This document shows, one piece after another, positions 18,331-28,479 of a DNA stretch of 64,000 nt (its first letter is position 1; each line of letters opens with the position of its first letter). Made by a program: the position numbers and the translations under genes. The notes beneath the pieces were generated by a model. It was not told where the DNA came from. It saw only the letters and a program-made list of their open reading frames with translations, and did not search any database. Origin of the DNA: Modestobacter sp. Leaf380 (GTDB lineage Bacteria; Actinomycetota; Actinomycetes; Mycobacteriales; Geodermatophilaceae); assembly GCF_001424485.1 (NCBI RefSeq), contig NZ_LMQC01000001.1, positions 5,755 to 69,754 on the forward strand, given 5' to 3'.

Positions 18331-19491
18331 CTAGCGCGCCGAGGGCCCGCGGTGTTCCGGGCGACGGACGACGGGGCGCTGACCACCCCGGGCGGGTCCC
18401 CCGCGGGGGGCGCCGGGCCCGCCGCGACCGGGCAGGCCGCCGGTCTCGCCGGCCGGACGGGGGGCCGAGCGCAGCGGCGCGCGACCGACGCCCGGGGAGA
18501 CGGTGTCCTCGGACTCGGGCTGGGCGTCGCTGCGGATGTCGATGCGGCAGCCGGTGAGCCGGGCGGCCAAGCGGGCGTTCTGGCCCTCCTTGCCGATGGC
18601 CAGCGACAGCTGGTAGTCCGGCACGACGACCCGGACGGCGCGGGCGGCGGGGTCCACGACGCGCGCGCTGGTGACCCGCGCCGGGGAGAGGGCCGACGCC
18701 ACGAACGTGGCCTCGTCGTCCGACCAGTCGACGATGTCGATCTTCTCGCCGTGCAGCTCGCTCATCACGTTGCGCACCCGCTGGCCCATCGGGCCGATGC
18801 AGGAGCCCTTGGCGTTCAGCCCGGGCACCGAGGTGCGGACGGCGATCTTGGAGCGGTGACCGGCCTCGCGGGCCACGGCGACGATCTCCACGCTGCCGTC
18901 GGCGATCTCGGGGACCTCGAGGGCGAAGAGCTTGCGCACCAGGTTGGGGTGCGAACGCGAGACGGTGACCTGCGGGCCGCGGAAGGTGCGGGCGACCGAC
19001 ACCACGTAGGCCTTCAGCCGGCTGCCGTGCGGGTACTCCTCGCCGGGGACCTGCTCGGCCGGGGGCAGGTTCGCCTCGACCTTGCCGATGTCCAGCAGCA
19101 CGGTGCCCTCGCTGTTGCGGCGTTCGTGGGCCTGGACGACGCCGCCGACGACGTCGCCCTCCTTGCCGATGTACTCACCGAACGTCTGCTCGTGCTCGGC
19201 GTCGCGCAGCCGCTGCACGATGACCTGCTTGGCGGTGCTGGCCGCGATCCGGCCGAAGTCGGTGGGGGTGTCGTCGTACTCGTGCACGACCTCGCCGTCC
19301 TCGCCCAGCTCCTGGGCCAGCACGGCGACCTCGCCGCTCTTGCGGTCGATCTGCACGCGGACGTGCTTGGCGGCGCCGTCGGCGTGCCGGTAGGCGGTGA
19401 CCAGGGCGCTCTCGATGGCCTGGAGCACCGTGTCGGCGGGGATGCCCTTCTCCCGCTCGACCGCCTTGAGGGCGGTCACGTCGATGTTCAC
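18331..19491 (-). CDS. nusA: Transcription termination/antitermination protein NusA
   Basis: The protein has 386 residues: an N-terminal RNA polymerase-binding domain, an S1 domain at about 135-200, and two KH domains ([12 protein letters not shown] and [13 protein letters not shown], ending near 345), followed by a basic Gly/Pro/Arg tail. NusA modulates pausing, termination and rRNA antitermination. The GTG at 19491 has a GAGGAGACCA site and overlaps the rimP stop by 4 nt. It lacks the acidic C-terminal repeats of the E. coli protein, as expected for an actinobacterium. Confidence 0.97.
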   Translation of the reverse strand: MNIDVTALKAVEREKGIPADTVLQAIESALVTAYRHADGAAKHVRVQIDRKSGEVAVLAQELGEDGEVVHEYDDTPTDFGRIAASTAKQVIVQRLRDAEHEQTFGEYIGKEGDVVGGVVQAHERRNSEGTVLLDIGKVEANLPPAEQVPGEEYPHGSRLKAYVVSVARTFRGPQVTVSRSHPNLVRKLFALEVPEIADGSVEIVAVAREAGHRSKIAVRTSVPGLNAKGSCIGPMGQRVRNVMSELHGEKIDIVDWSDDEATFVASALSPARVTSARVVDPAARAVRVVVPDYQLSLAIGKEGQNARLAARLTGCRIDIRSDAQPESEDTVSPGVGRAPLRSAPRPAGETGGLPGRGGPGAPRGGPARGGQRPVVRRPEHRGPSAR

Positions 19492-20195
19492 TGGTCTCCT
19501 CTGTCCTGGACGCCGGCCGGGGTGGCCTGGCCGTCCTCGTGCTGGTCGTCCTCGTGCTGGTCGGGCTCGATCGCGTCGGTGCCGTCGAGCTCGTCGTCGA
19601 CGTCGTCGGCGGTGAGCTCGGAGTCGTCGTCGGTGTCGTCCTCGGGGAACTCGGGCACCAGGCCCGCGTCCCGGTGGCCCTCGGGGCGGTTGAACTCCAC
19701 CTGCACCCGGCCCTCGCCGACCTCGGCCCAGGTCAGCGTCCGGTCGCCGGCGGCCTTGCGGACCTGGCCCTTCTTGGCCCCGCCCTTCTCCACGGCCAGG
19801 GTGACGCCGTCCTCGTCGACGGAGAGCACCCGGCCGATCAGGTCGGCGCCGCCCACGGTCGCGGTGACCAGGCGCCCCACGTTGCGCCGCCAGTGCCGCG
19901 GCAGAGTCAGCGGGCGGTCGACCCCGGGGCTGGTGACCTCCAGGACGTAGGGCGTGGTGTCCGGGTCGTCGTCCTCGGTGTCGAGCACGTCGGACAGCGC
20001 GCGGCTGACCTCGGCGACGTCGTCCAGGCTGACCCCGCTGTCCCGGTCGACGACGACCCGGACGACGGAGCGGTTGCCCGCGGCCCGGACGACGAGCTCC
20101 TCGAGGTCGTACCCGGCGGCGTGCACGACGGGGGTGAACCAGCCGGTGAGCCGGTCGGTCGCGGCCGGGCCGGTACGCGGTCCTGTGCTGGACAC
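19488..20195 (-). CDS. rimP: Ribosome maturation factor RimP
   Basis: The protein has 235 residues. RimP helps early 30S assembly by binding S12. The core (about residues 15-160) shows [29 protein letters not shown] and [13 protein letters not shown]. The C-terminal 60-70 residues form an Asp/Glu-rich tail, longer than in most bacteria. The GTG at 20195 is preceded by a strong GAGGAGG. Reading frames extending further upstream are not genes. It is the first gene of the rimP - nusA - ylxR - infB operon. Confidence 0.95.
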   Translation of the reverse strand: MSSTGPRTGPAATDRLTGWFTPVVHAAGYDLEELVVRAAGNRSVVRVVVDRDSGVSLDDVAEVSRALSDVLDTEDDDPDTTPYVLEVTSPGVDRPLTLPRHWRRNVGRLVTATVGGADLIGRVLSVDEDGVTLAVEKGGAKKGQVRKAAGDRTLTWAEVGEGRVQVEFNRPEGHRDAGLVPEFPEDDTDDDSELTADDVDDELDGTDAIEPDQHEDDQHEDGQATPAGVQDRGDQ

Positions 20196-20445
20196 CTGGT
20201 GCCTCCTCGGGCTGCGGTCGGTGGTGGTGCGGTGGGACGGGTGGCGGTCGGCGGCCGGGTCGGACACGGCCGTGCGCCGGCCGTGGCGCCCGTCGCGACG
20301 GCGGCGCGGCCGCGGCGGACGGGTGGCGGGAGGGGACTCGCCGCACCGGAGGGGCCCACGGTACCGCCCGCAGGGGGACGACGGCGCCCCGCCGGACGTG
20401 CCCACCGCCACGCCCGCAGGGCGGTGGGCTGCCAGGATGGGCCCG

Positions 20446-20982
20446 ATGTCCGCGCCGGCCCCCCTCCCCCGCCCCGCCGGTGCCCTCACCCGGCGCACCG
20501 TGCTGACCGCGCTCGGGGTGGCTCCGGTGCTGCTCGCCGTCGGCTGTTCGGCCGACGAGCCGGCCGGTGCCGACGCCGTCACCCCGGCCCAGGTCGACCA
20601 GCTGGCCGGCCAGGTCGCGGTGCAGGAGGAGCTGGTCGCGGCCTACGAGGTCGCCCTGGTCTCGGCCCCCGAGGTCGCCGCTCTGGCCGACCAGGCCCGC
20701 GCGCAGCTGACCCGGCTCCGGGCGGCCGCGCCCTCGGCGTCGGGATCCCCGCCGTCCGGGGCCCCGTCTCCAGGGGCGTCGTCAGGGCCGTCGTCAGGGC
20801 CGTCCCCGGCTCCGGCAGCCGTTGCCGGGGACGCGGTGGCCGCCCGGGCGACGCTGCGCACCCAGGTCGCCACCGCAGCCACCTCGCACGCCACTGCGTG
20901 CGTGGGCTTCAGCGGTGCCCGGGCGGCCCTGCTCGGGAGCATCGCCGCGGGCCTGCGCGGCCAGGACGGACAGCTGACGTGA
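20446..20982 (+). CDS. Tat-type secreted lipoprotein, unknown function
   Basis: The 178-residue protein starts with a TRRTVL twin-arginine-like motif, a hydrophobic stretch and the lipobox LAVGC, so it is probably exported folded and lipid-anchored. The rest is Ala-rich helical segments broken by a Ser/Pro/Gly linker; the helices could form a ferritin-like bundle. It overlaps the DUF4439 gene by 4 nt. M. tuberculosis has an alanine-rich pair (Rv2843 and Rv2844) at the same place beside rimP. The ATG at 20446 or one 9 nt upstream may start it. Confidence 0.75.
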   Translation: MSAPAPLPRPAGALTRRTVLTALGVAPVLLAVGCSADEPAGADAVTPAQVDQLAGQVAVQEELVAAYEVALVSAPEVAALADQARAQLTRLRAAAPSASGSPPSGAPSPGASSGPSSGPSPAPAAVAGDAVAARATLRTQVATAATSHATACVGFSGARAALLGSIAAGLRGQDGQLT

Positions 20983-21485
20983 CGGGCCCCGGCGACTCGA
21001 CGGGCACACCGGCCACGACCTCCCCCACGACCTCCGCCGAGGCCGGGTCCGCGCGGGCCGAGGACGCGGCACTGCAGGACGCCCTGGCCGCCGAGCACGC
21101 CGCGGTCTGGGGCTACGGCACGGTCGGCGCGGCGCTCACCCCGGGGACCCGGGGCGAGGTCGTCGCGGCGCAGGAGGCGCACCGGGACCTGCGGGACCGG
21201 GTCGGCGCCCTCCTGCTGGACCGGGGGGCCGAGCCCGTCGCGGCGCGACCGGCCTACGCGCTGCCCTTCCCGCTGCTCTCCGAGGTCGACGCCTGCCGAC
21301 TGGCCGCCGTGCTGGAGGAGGGCACGACCGCCGCCTGGGTCTGGGTGCTCGACCAGGCCGCGCAGCGCACCACCCGTGAGCTGGCGGTCGTCGAGGCCTC
21401 GGCCGCCGAGGTGCGCGCCGTCACCTGGCGGGCCCGCGCAGGGCTGAGCCCGGTCACCGCGGCCACCCCCGGCCTGCCCGCCTGA
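20979..21485 (+). CDS. DUF4439 ferritin-like protein
   Basis: This 168-residue protein has an Ala/Ser/Thr-rich start and then a four-helix bundle. AALAAEHAAVWGYGTVG, a helix ending in EAHRDLRDRVGALL, and LEEGTTAAWVWVLD match the ferritin-like DUF4439 family. The helices keep Glu and His residues, but I cannot show a complete diiron site. The GTG start sits within the stop of the lipoprotein gene, so the two proteins are probably made together. Function is unknown. Confidence 0.82.
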   Translation: MTGPGDSTGTPATTSPTTSAEAGSARAEDAALQDALAAEHAAVWGYGTVGAALTPGTRGEVVAAQEAHRDLRDRVGALLLDRGAEPVAARPAYALPFPLLSEVDACRLAAVLEEGTTAAWVWVLDQAAQRTTRELAVVEASAAEVRAVTWRARAGLSPVTAATPGLPA

Positions 21486-21540
21486 GGCACCCGCGGGCCA
21501 CGACCTGCGAGAGGGCTGTGCGCCGTCCAGGATCGGCTGC

Positions 21541-23034
21541 ATGTCCGCACGAGACGACGTCGGTCCCGCCGACCCACCCGCCGAGTCCGCCGCCGACCCG
21601 CTGGCCGCGCAGGAACCCGGGCGCACCTTCCCCACCGCCGGTGGCCGGCTGCCGATGCCCGGCACCGCCGACCTGCCCGAGCCCCGGCCGCTGCGCAAGG
21701 TGCTGGGTCCCGGCGTCATCGGTGCCGGGATCGGGCTGGCGTCGGGTGAGTTCGTGCTCTACCCCTACATCGCCAGCGAGGTGGGGCTGTCGTTCCTGTG
21801 GGCGGCGTTCGTGGGGGTCACCCTGCAGCTGTTCATCAACATGGAGATCGAGCGCTACACCCTGGCCACCGGGGAGACCGCGCTCACCGGGTTCTCCCGG
21901 CTGTGGCGGCACTGGGGCCTGGTCTTCGGGCTGTTGACGATCCTGGCCAACCTGTGGCCCGGGTGGGCGACCAGCTCGGCCACCGTGCTGACCTACGCCG
22001 TCGGCGGCGGTGACGTCACCCTCATCGCGCTGCTGATGCTCGGCTCGATCGGGCTGGTGCTGACCCTGTCCCCGGTGGTCTACACCGCAGTCGAGCGCAT
22101 CGAGTTCGTCAAGGTGGGCGCGGTGCTGGCGTTCATCGTCATCGCCTTCGTCGCCGTCGTCGGCGCGGACGACGTCGCCGAGACCCGCCGGGTGGTGACC
22201 GACTTCGGCTCGGTGCCCAGCCAGCTCGGCCTGGCCCTGGTGCTGGGTGCGCTGGCCTTCGCCGGCGGTGGCGGCGGGCAGAACCTGGTGCAGAGCAACT
22301 GGATCAGGGACAAGGGCTTCGGCATGGGTGCCCGCATCCCGCGGCTGGTGTCCCCGGTGACCGGGGAGGACCAGGCCGAGCCCTCCACCGGGTTCCTCTT
22401 CCCGCCCACCCCGGACAACCTGCGCCGGTGGAAGGGCTGGTGGCGGGTCGCCAACACCGAGCAGATGGTCAGCTTCTGGTTCCTCACCTGGCTCACCATC
22501 TCGGCCACGTCCGTCATCGCCTACGCCACCGTCTTCGGTGCCGACACCCCCGGCAACGACATCAGCTTCCTGCAGACCGAGGGCCAGGTGCTGGCCGACA
22601 CGGTGGGCAGCTGGTTCGGCACGTTCTTCTGGTGGATCGGGGCCGTGTCGCTCTACGCGGCCGCGCTGGGCATCTGCGACTACACCGCCCGACTGGTCGC
22701 CGACACCGTCAAGGTGACCTACCTGGCCGGCTCGGAGCGCTGGAGCGAGAGCCGCATCTACTCGACGGTCGTCTGGGGCCTGCTGGTGGTGGGCGCCGTC
22801 GTCCTGCTGTCCGGGTTCGACCAGCCACTGGTGCTGCTGGTGATCAGCTCCGTGGTCGGCGGCTTCATGATGTTCGTCTACTCGATCCTGCTCATCCGGC
22901 TCAACCGGACCGCCCTGCCCCAGGCCATCCGGGTCCGCGGCTACCGGCTGGTCGTCATGGTGGTCGCGATGCTGGTGTTCGGCGGGATCTCCGCGGTGAT
23001 CATCGGCAACCAGGTGCTCAACCCCGGCGGCTGA
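21541..23034 (+). CDS. Divergent Nramp-like membrane transporter
   Basis: The 497-residue protein has about 11-12 transmembrane segments in the Nramp (SLC11) arrangement. It begins with a 50-residue soluble tail, then LGPGVIGAGIGLASGEFVL, which aligns with the first Nramp helix. The canonical DPGN metal-binding motif is absent there (LASGE instead). In the sixth helix the MPH motif is replaced by AGGGGGQNLVQSNWIRD. It may carry a different ion or solute, as known for Nramp relatives that move Mg2+ or Al3+. The ATG has AGGA upstream. It follows the ferritin-like gene by 55 nt and converges with the PBP gene. Confidence 0.8.
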   Translation: MSARDDVGPADPPAESAADPLAAQEPGRTFPTAGGRLPMPGTADLPEPRPLRKVLGPGVIGAGIGLASGEFVLYPYIASEVGLSFLWAAFVGVTLQLFINMEIERYTLATGETALTGFSRLWRHWGLVFGLLTILANLWPGWATSSATVLTYAVGGGDVTLIALLMLGSIGLVLTLSPVVYTAVERIEFVKVGAVLAFIVIAFVAVVGADDVAETRRVVTDFGSVPSQLGLALVLGALAFAGGGGGQNLVQSNWIRDKGFGMGARIPRLVSPVTGEDQAEPSTGFLFPPTPDNLRRWKGWWRVANTEQMVSFWFLTWLTISATSVIAYATVFGADTPGNDISFLQTEGQVLADTVGSWFGTFFWWIGAVSLYAAALGICDYTARLVADTVKVTYLAGSERWSESRIYSTVVWGLLVVGAVVLLSGFDQPLVLLVISSVVGGFMMFVYSILLIRLNRTALPQAIRVRGYRLVVMVVAMLVFGGISAVIIGNQVLNPGG

Positions 23035-23040
23035 GGGACC

Positions 23041-24969
23041 TCACTGGCCGAGGCCGGCCAGGAAGGCGTCGGCGACGCCGACCGCGACGCTGCTGGACTG
23101 GCCGGCCTCCACCAGGACCGCGAAGGCGAGGTCGCCCTGCGGGCCGCCGAGCTGGTACCCGACGAACCAGCCGTGCGAGTCCGGCGGGACGGCGGTGCCG
23201 AACTCGGCGGTCCCGGTCTTGCCGTAGACCTCGCCCCGGCCCGTCAGTGCAGTGGCTGTACCGGACAGCACCACCTCGCGCATCATCGGCCGGAGCTGGT
23301 CGAGCACCGCCTGCCCGGGGCCCGCGGGCGCCGCACCGGCGGGCTCGGCGCCGACCACCTCGACCGGCGCGGCCGGGGTGCCGCTGGCGATGCCGGCGGC
23401 GACGAGCGCCATCTGCGCGGGGCTCATCAGGACCTGGCCCTGGCCGATGGCGTCGGCGGCCTTGGTCGTCCCGGTGCTGGTGGCCGGGACCGTGCCGGAG
23501 AAGACCCCGACCGGCAGCTGCCACTCGGTGCCCACGCCGTAGGACGCCGCGGCCGCGGACAGCCCGTCGTCGGGCAGCGTCAGCCCCTGCTCGATGAAGG
23601 TCGTGTTGCAGGACTGGGCGAAGGCCTGCGTGAAGGGCACCGTGCCCAGGTCGAACTGGTCCTCGTTCTCGAACTCCCGCCCGTCGACGACGGTGGTGCC
23701 CGGGCAGGGCACGGCGGTGTCCGGGGTGAGCGTGCCCGCCGACAGCAGCGCGGTGGCGGTGATGGTCTTCATGCTCGACCCGGGCGGGAACTGCCCGGTG
23801 AGCGCGTTGGCGGCGTTGGCCGCCTCGTTGGAGCTGACCGCCAGCACCTCCCCGGTGCCGGGCCGGACGACGACCAGGTGGGTGGCCAGTGACTGGCCGG
23901 CGACGGCGGCGTCGGCCGCGCTCTGCACGGCGGGCACCAGCGGGGTCTGCACGGGGGTGCCGGGCACCGGGTCGACCGAGCCGACGACCGAACCGGTGTC
24001 CCCGGTGCTCTCGTCCAGGCTGATGACGGCGACGGTGAAGCCCGCCGTCCCGGTCAGCTGCTGCTGGTAGGCGCGCTGCAGGCCCGACAGCCCCAGTCGG
24101 TCGCCGGCGGCGTACAGCGGCCGGCCGTCCTCCTCGGTGGTCTCCTCGAGGACCTCCGCGGTGCCGTCACCCACCCGACCCAGCAGAGCGGCACCGAAAC
24201 GCGCGGTGGGTGCCAGCAACCGGGTGCTGGTGGGGAACACCGCCCCGGGCAGGTCGAAGACCTGGGCCCGGACCGCCTCGAAGTCGGGACGGCGCAGGGT
24301 GATGACCGGGACGAACTGGCCGCTGGGCGCGGCCTGCACGTCAGCGGTGATCTCCTCGGCCGACACCCCGGTGGCCGCGGACAGCCCGGCGGCCAGGGCC
24401 GCCAGGTCGGTCACCTGGGCGGTGTCCACCCCGACGTCCACGACCTCGGTCTCGGTGAACAGCGGGGCGCCGGCCGCGTCGGTGATCGCGGCGCGCTCGG
24501 GGAGCGCCCGGGTCAGCTGCAGGTGCTGTCCCGTGGCGAGCTCGGGGTGCACGACCGTGGGTGCCGCGACCACCTGCCAGCTCGCGTCGTCCCCCTCGCC
24601 GGAACGGCGGAGGTCCAGGGTGGCGGTGTAGGTCCAGTCCGGGGCCGCGGCCAGGTCCCAGGTCGCGGTCCACCCGGCGGTGGCCGCGGCCTCGTCGGAG
24701 GCGGTGACCTCGACGTCGCCCAGTTCCGCGGCCAGGGTCGCCTCGGGCAGGTCGGTGGCGGTCTGCTCCAGCAGCGTCGTGGTGGCCGCGGCGTCCGTGG
24801 TCCCGCCGGCCGCGGCGGCCAGGTCGCCCCCGCTCCAGTCCTCCAGGAACGCCTGTGCGGCGTCCCGGGCCCCGTCCGCCGGGTCAGCCGAGGACGTGCA
24901 GGCCGCCAGCACCGGGCCACCCAGCAGGGCCGTCGTCACCAGCAGGACCGTTCCCCGTCGTCTGCGCAC
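23041..24969 (-). CDS. Penicillin-binding lipoprotein (class B PBP, MecA_N domain)
   Basis: The 642-residue protein has a lipoprotein signal with LAAC (Cys24), an NTF2-like MecA_N domain (about 30-145), a PBP dimerisation domain and a transpeptidase domain. Active-site motifs are SSMK near residue 395, SCN near 453 and KTG near 582, so it should be a functional D,D-transpeptidase that cross-links peptidoglycan outside the membrane. It matches the Rv2864c lipoprotein, which also lies near ispG and rip1. The N-terminal architecture resembles PBP2a-type enzymes of low beta-lactam affinity. Confidence 0.93.
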   Translation of the reverse strand: MRRRRGTVLLVTTALLGGPVLAACTSSADPADGARDAAQAFLEDWSGGDLAAAAGGTTDAAATTTLLEQTATDLPEATLAAELGDVEVTASDEAAATAGWTATWDLAAAPDWTYTATLDLRRSGEGDDASWQVVAAPTVVHPELATGQHLQLTRALPERAAITDAAGAPLFTETEVVDVGVDTAQVTDLAALAAGLSAATGVSAEEITADVQAAPSGQFVPVITLRRPDFEAVRAQVFDLPGAVFPTSTRLLAPTARFGAALLGRVGDGTAEVLEETTEEDGRPLYAAGDRLGLSGLQRAYQQQLTGTAGFTVAVISLDESTGDTGSVVGSVDPVPGTPVQTPLVPAVQSAADAAVAGQSLATHLVVVRPGTGEVLAVSSNEAANAANALTGQFPPGSSMKTITATALLSAGTLTPDTAVPCPGTTVVDGREFENEDQFDLGTVPFTQAFAQSCNTTFIEQGLTLPDDGLSAAAASYGVGTEWQLPVGVFSGTVPATSTGTTKAADAIGQGQVLMSPAQMALVAAGIASGTPAAPVEVVGAEPAGAAPAGPGQAVLDQLRPMMREVVLSGTATALTGRGEVYGKTGTAEFGTAVPPDSHGWFVGYQLGGPQGDLAFAVLVEAGQSSSVAVGVADAFLAGLGQ

Positions 24970-25041
24970 ACCCCCACCCTGGCAGACGCCCCCGACGGTC
25001 CAGGGCGGACACGGGGCACGACAGGGGGTGGACCCCGCAGC

Positions 25042-25893
25042 TCAGAAGAGGATCGAGGCGTACGTGCCGACGTCGCGGAACCCGACCCGGGCGTAGGCCG
25101 CCCGGGCCGCGGTGTTGAAGTCGTTGACGTAGAGGCTGACCACGGGGGCGATGGCCCGCCGGGCGTACTCGACCACGGCCGCCGTCCCCGCCTGGCCGAT
25201 GCCGCGGCCCCGGTGGCGGGGTGCGACCCAGACGCCCTGCACCTGACAGGCGGCCCGGGACACGGCGCCGACCTCGGCCTTGAAGACCACCTCGCCGTGC
25301 TCGATCCAGGCCAGCGACTGGCCGGCCCGGACCAGCTCGGTCACCCGGGCCCGGTAGCCGGCCCCGCCGTCCACCCGCAGCGGGCTGACGCCCACCTCCT
25401 CGGTGAACATCGCGATCGCCGCGGGCAGCAGGGTCTCCAGCTGGGCGAGCCGGACCGGCTGCACCCTCGGCTCGGCCGGCACCGACGGAGGCCCGTCGAT
25501 GGCCAGCAGCGGCTGGTTGACCCGCTCGTCGCGGGCCGGGCCCCAGTGCGGGCGCAGGCGTTCCCACAGCGGCGCCACCGAGGCCGCCGGCCCGACGATC
25601 GTCGAGCACCGCCGTCCCCCACGCCGAGCGCGGTCGGCGAAGGCGCGGGCGGCCTCGGCCTCGGCACCGGCCCGGGCGAAGGGGATCAGGTTCGCCCCGG
25701 CCAGGCAGACGGCGTCCAGCCGCCCCCCGGTGCCCAGCCCCCACAGCGGGGCCCCGAGGGTGGCGACGGCGACCCCGTGGGTCTCGATGCGCCCGGCGAG
25801 CATGCACGCCGCGACCGGGTCGGTGTCCAGCAGTGCCCGCACCGCGGGCTCGTCCGAGGCGTCCAGCACCCGGGCGGGGAGCGCGCGCAGCAC
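25042..25893 (-). CDS. GNAT N-acetyltransferase with DUF4081 domain
   Basis: This 283-residue protein has an N-terminal DUF4081-like half (VRALLDTDPVAACMLAGRIE) and a C-terminal GNAT domain. The acetyl-CoA-binding loop is RHRGRGIGQAG near residue 232, followed by SLYVNDFNTAARAAYARVGF. The substrate is unknown; the equivalent mycobacterial gene (Rv2867c) also sits directly after ispG. The GTG at 25893 lies 23 nt after the ispG stop. Confidence 0.9.
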   Translation of the reverse strand: MLRALPARVLDASDEPAVRALLDTDPVAACMLAGRIETHGVAVATLGAPLWGLGTGGRLDAVCLAGANLIPFARAGAEAEAARAFADRARRGGRRCSTIVGPAASVAPLWERLRPHWGPARDERVNQPLLAIDGPPSVPAEPRVQPVRLAQLETLLPAAIAMFTEEVGVSPLRVDGGAGYRARVTELVRAGQSLAWIEHGEVVFKAEVGAVSRAACQVQGVWVAPRHRGRGIGQAGTAAVVEYARRAIAPVVSLYVNDFNTAARAAYARVGFRDVGTYASILF

Positions 25894-25916
25894 GGCCGGA
25901 GTCGGGAGGAGACGGA

Positions 25917-27071
25917 TCAGGAGACGCTGACGACGGGCGCCCCGGAGGCCACCCCGTCGTCGGCCTGCTGCTCGGCGATCTTGAAGGCCTCCTCGATGAG
26001 GGTCTCCACGATCATCGACTCCGGCACGGTCTTGACCACCTCGCCCTTGACGAAGATCTGGCCCTTGCCGTTGCCCGAGGCGACCCCGAGGTCGGCTTCG
26101 CGGGCCTCCCCCGGCCCGTTGACGACGCAGCCCATGACGGCGACGCGCAGCGGGATCTCCATGCCCTCCAGGCCCGCGGTGACCTCGTCGGCCAGCTTGT
26201 AGACGTCGACCTGGGCACGCCCGCAGGAGGGGCAGGACACGATCTCCAGGCCGCGCTGCTTGAGGTTCAGCGACTCCAGGATCTGCAGGCCGACCTTGAC
26301 CTCCTCGACCGGCGGGGCCGACAGGGAGACCCGGATCGTGTCACCGATGCCGCGGGAGAGCAGCGCGCCGAAGGCCACGGCGGACTTGATGGTCCCCTGG
26401 AACTGCGGGCCGGCTTCGGTGACGCCCAGGTGCAGCGGGTAGTCGCACTGCTCGGCCAGCAGCTCGTAGGCGCGGACCATGACCACCGGGTCGTTGTGCT
26501 TCACCGAGATCTTGATGTCGCGGAAGTCGTGCTCCTCGAACAGCGAGCACTCCCACAGCGCGGACTCGACCAGCGCCTCGGGGGTGGCCTTGCCGTACTT
26601 GGCCAGCAGTCGCTTGTCCAGCGAGCCGGCGTTGACGCCGATGCGGATCGGGGTGCCGTGCTCCTTGGCCGCCTTGGCGATGTCGCCGACCTTGTCGTCG
26701 AACTTCTTGATGTTGCCCGGGTTGACCCGGACCGCGGCACAGCCGGCCTCGATCGCGGCGAACACGTAGCGCGGCTGGAAGTGGATGTCGGCGATCACCG
26801 GGATCTGCGACTTGGTCGCGATCGCCTTGAGCGCCTCGGCGTCGTCGGTGTCCGGGACGGCGACCCGCACGATCTGGCAACCCGATGCGGTGAGCTCAGC
26901 GATCTGCTGCAGCGTGGCGTTGATGTCGGCGGTCTTGGTGGTGCACATCGACTGCACGCTGACCGGGGAGTCACTGCCGACACCGACGGTGCCGACCTGC
27001 AGCTGGCGGGTCTTGCGGCGGGGGGCGAGCACGGGCGGCGGCGGCATGGGCATGCCGAGAGCGACGGTCAC
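25917..27071 (-). CDS. ispG: 4-hydroxy-3-methylbut-2-en-1-yl diphosphate synthase IspG
   Basis: The 384-residue enzyme reduces MEcPP to HMBPP in the MEP isoprenoid pathway, using a [4Fe-4S] cluster. Cluster cysteines are visible in [12 protein letters not shown] and [10 protein letters not shown] in the C-terminal third. The TIM-barrel half carries [13 protein letters not shown] and VNPGNIKK. It forms a conserved trio with dxr and rip1, 15 nt after the rip1 stop. Confidence 0.98.
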   Translation of the reverse strand: MTVALGMPMPPPPVLAPRRKTRQLQVGTVGVGSDSPVSVQSMCTTKTADINATLQQIAELTASGCQIVRVAVPDTDDAEALKAIATKSQIPVIADIHFQPRYVFAAIEAGCAAVRVNPGNIKKFDDKVGDIAKAAKEHGTPIRIGVNAGSLDKRLLAKYGKATPEALVESALWECSLFEEHDFRDIKISVKHNDPVVMVRAYELLAEQCDYPLHLGVTEAGPQFQGTIKSAVAFGALLSRGIGDTIRVSLSAPPVEEVKVGLQILESLNLKQRGLEIVSCPSCGRAQVDVYKLADEVTAGLEGMEIPLRVAVMGCVVNGPGEAREADLGVASGNGKGQIFVKGEVVKTVPESMIVETLIEEAFKIAEQQADDGVASGAPVVSVS

Positions 27072-27086
27072 GGGTCCAGTGTCCTC

Positions 27087-28478
27087 TTACTGCAGCGTGA
27101 TGGGGTTGACGATGTCGGCGACGAGCAGCAGCCCGGACAACACGATGAACAGGCCGGCGACGACGTAGGCCACCGGCATCAACCTGGCGATGTCGAAGGG
27201 CCCCGGGTCGGGCCGCCCGCGGAGGCGGGCGACGCTGGAGCGGGCCTTCTCGTAGAGCGCGCCGGCGACGTGCCCGCCGTCCAGCGGGTAGATCGGCAGC
27301 AGGTTGAACAGGAAGAGCACCAGGTTGACGCTGGCCAGCAGGGAGAGGAAGAAGCTCAGCTTCTCCAGCCCGCTGAAGTCGGTGAGGGCGAACACCTCAC
27401 CGGAGATCCGACCGACCCCGACGATGCCGATGGGGCCGTTCTCGTCCCGCTCGTCACCCAGGAAGGCGGCCCCGAACAGCGCCGGGACCCGCTCGGGGAT
27501 GCCCAGCAGGCGCTCCACGGACTGGCTCACGGTGTTGGCGAAGTACCCGGGCAGCTCGGTGATCGACTGCCGGGCGAAGCCGTAGACCGGGCTCACACCC
27601 AGGTAACCGGCGGTGATGACGTCCTCGGCGGTCTGGTCCTCGTAGACGGTGTTCGGGATCGGGGTGACCGTGAGGTCCTGCCGGTCCCCGTCGCGCTCGA
27701 TGGTCAGCGACAGCGCCTGGTCGGGGTGGCTGCGGATGGCCTGCTGGACGGTGGTCCAGCTGTCCCAGCCGGTGGGCTCCACGGTCTGGCCGTCGATGGC
27801 CACGATCGTGTCCCCCGGCCGCAGGCCCGCCTCGGCCGCCGGGCTGGCCAGCGGCAGGGCGCAGTCAGCACTGCCCTCTTCGCACACCCGGCCGGCGTCC
27901 GCACCCGAGGTGACGATCGGGACCGAGCAGGGGTCGGTCTCCTCGGGGTCCAGGGTCGCGGTCTCGGCATTGGCCGGCAGCACGCAGGCCGGGACGCTCT
28001 CCAACTGGGTGGTGATCACGTTGGTGCCCAGGGCGGTGAGCGTCAGGGTGAAGAACACCAGCGCCAGCACGAGGTTGTTCAGCGGCCCGGCGGCCATCAC
28101 GATCACCCGCTGCCACCACGGCTTGGCGTAGAACACCCGCCCGCCGTCGGTGGGCAGCACGTCGTTGAGAGCGGCACCGCGGACCTCGGCGATGAAGCTG
28201 CGCATCCGGGTGGCGCGCTTGCTCTCGTTGGCCTCGGCCGGCGGGATCATCCCGACGATGCGGATGTAGCCGCCCAGCGGGATGGCCTTGATGCCGTACT
28301 CGGTCTCCCCGCGGCGGCGGGAGAACACCGTCGGCCCGAAGCCGACCATGAACTGCGGCACGCGCATGCCGAACTTGCGGGCCCAGAAGAAGTGCCCGAA
28401 CTCGTGGAAGCCGATCGAGGCCAGCAGTCCGACGAAGAACGCGACGATCCCCAGGACGGTCAGCAGGATCCCGCTCAG
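27087..28478 (-). CDS. rip1: Site-2 protease Rip1 (RseP/M50 family), CTG start
   Basis: The 463-residue intramembrane zinc protease cleaves anti-sigma factors and other membrane proteins. HEFGH lies at residues 25-29, a PDZ domain in the middle (ASPAAEAGLRPGDTIVAIDG), and the second motif NLLPIYPLDGGH near 400. No ATG, GTG or TTG exists between the dxr overlap and HEFGH. The CTG at 28478 lies 5 nt after a perfect GGAGG (28484-28488) and gives the N-terminus (M)SGILL expected for the family, so CTG is the probable start. It lies 1 nt after the dxr stop. Confidence 0.9.
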   Translation of the reverse strand: MSGILLTVLGIVAFFVGLLASIGFHEFGHFFWARKFGMRVPQFMVGFGPTVFSRRRGETEYGIKAIPLGGYIRIVGMIPPAEANESKRATRMRSFIAEVRGAALNDVLPTDGGRVFYAKPWWQRVIVMAAGPLNNLVLALVFFTLTLTALGTNVITTQLESVPACVLPANAETATLDPEETDPCSVPIVTSGADAGRVCEEGSADCALPLASPAAEAGLRPGDTIVAIDGQTVEPTGWDSWTTVQQAIRSHPDQALSLTIERDGDRQDLTVTPIPNTVYEDQTAEDVITAGYLGVSPVYGFARQSITELPGYFANTVSQSVERLLGIPERVPALFGAAFLGDERDENGPIGIVGVGRISGEVFALTDFSGLEKLSFFLSLLASVNLVLFLFNLLPIYPLDGGHVAGALYEKARSSVARLRGRPDPGPFDIARLMPVAYVVAGLFIVLSGLLLVADIVNPITLQ

Positions 28479-28479
28479 C

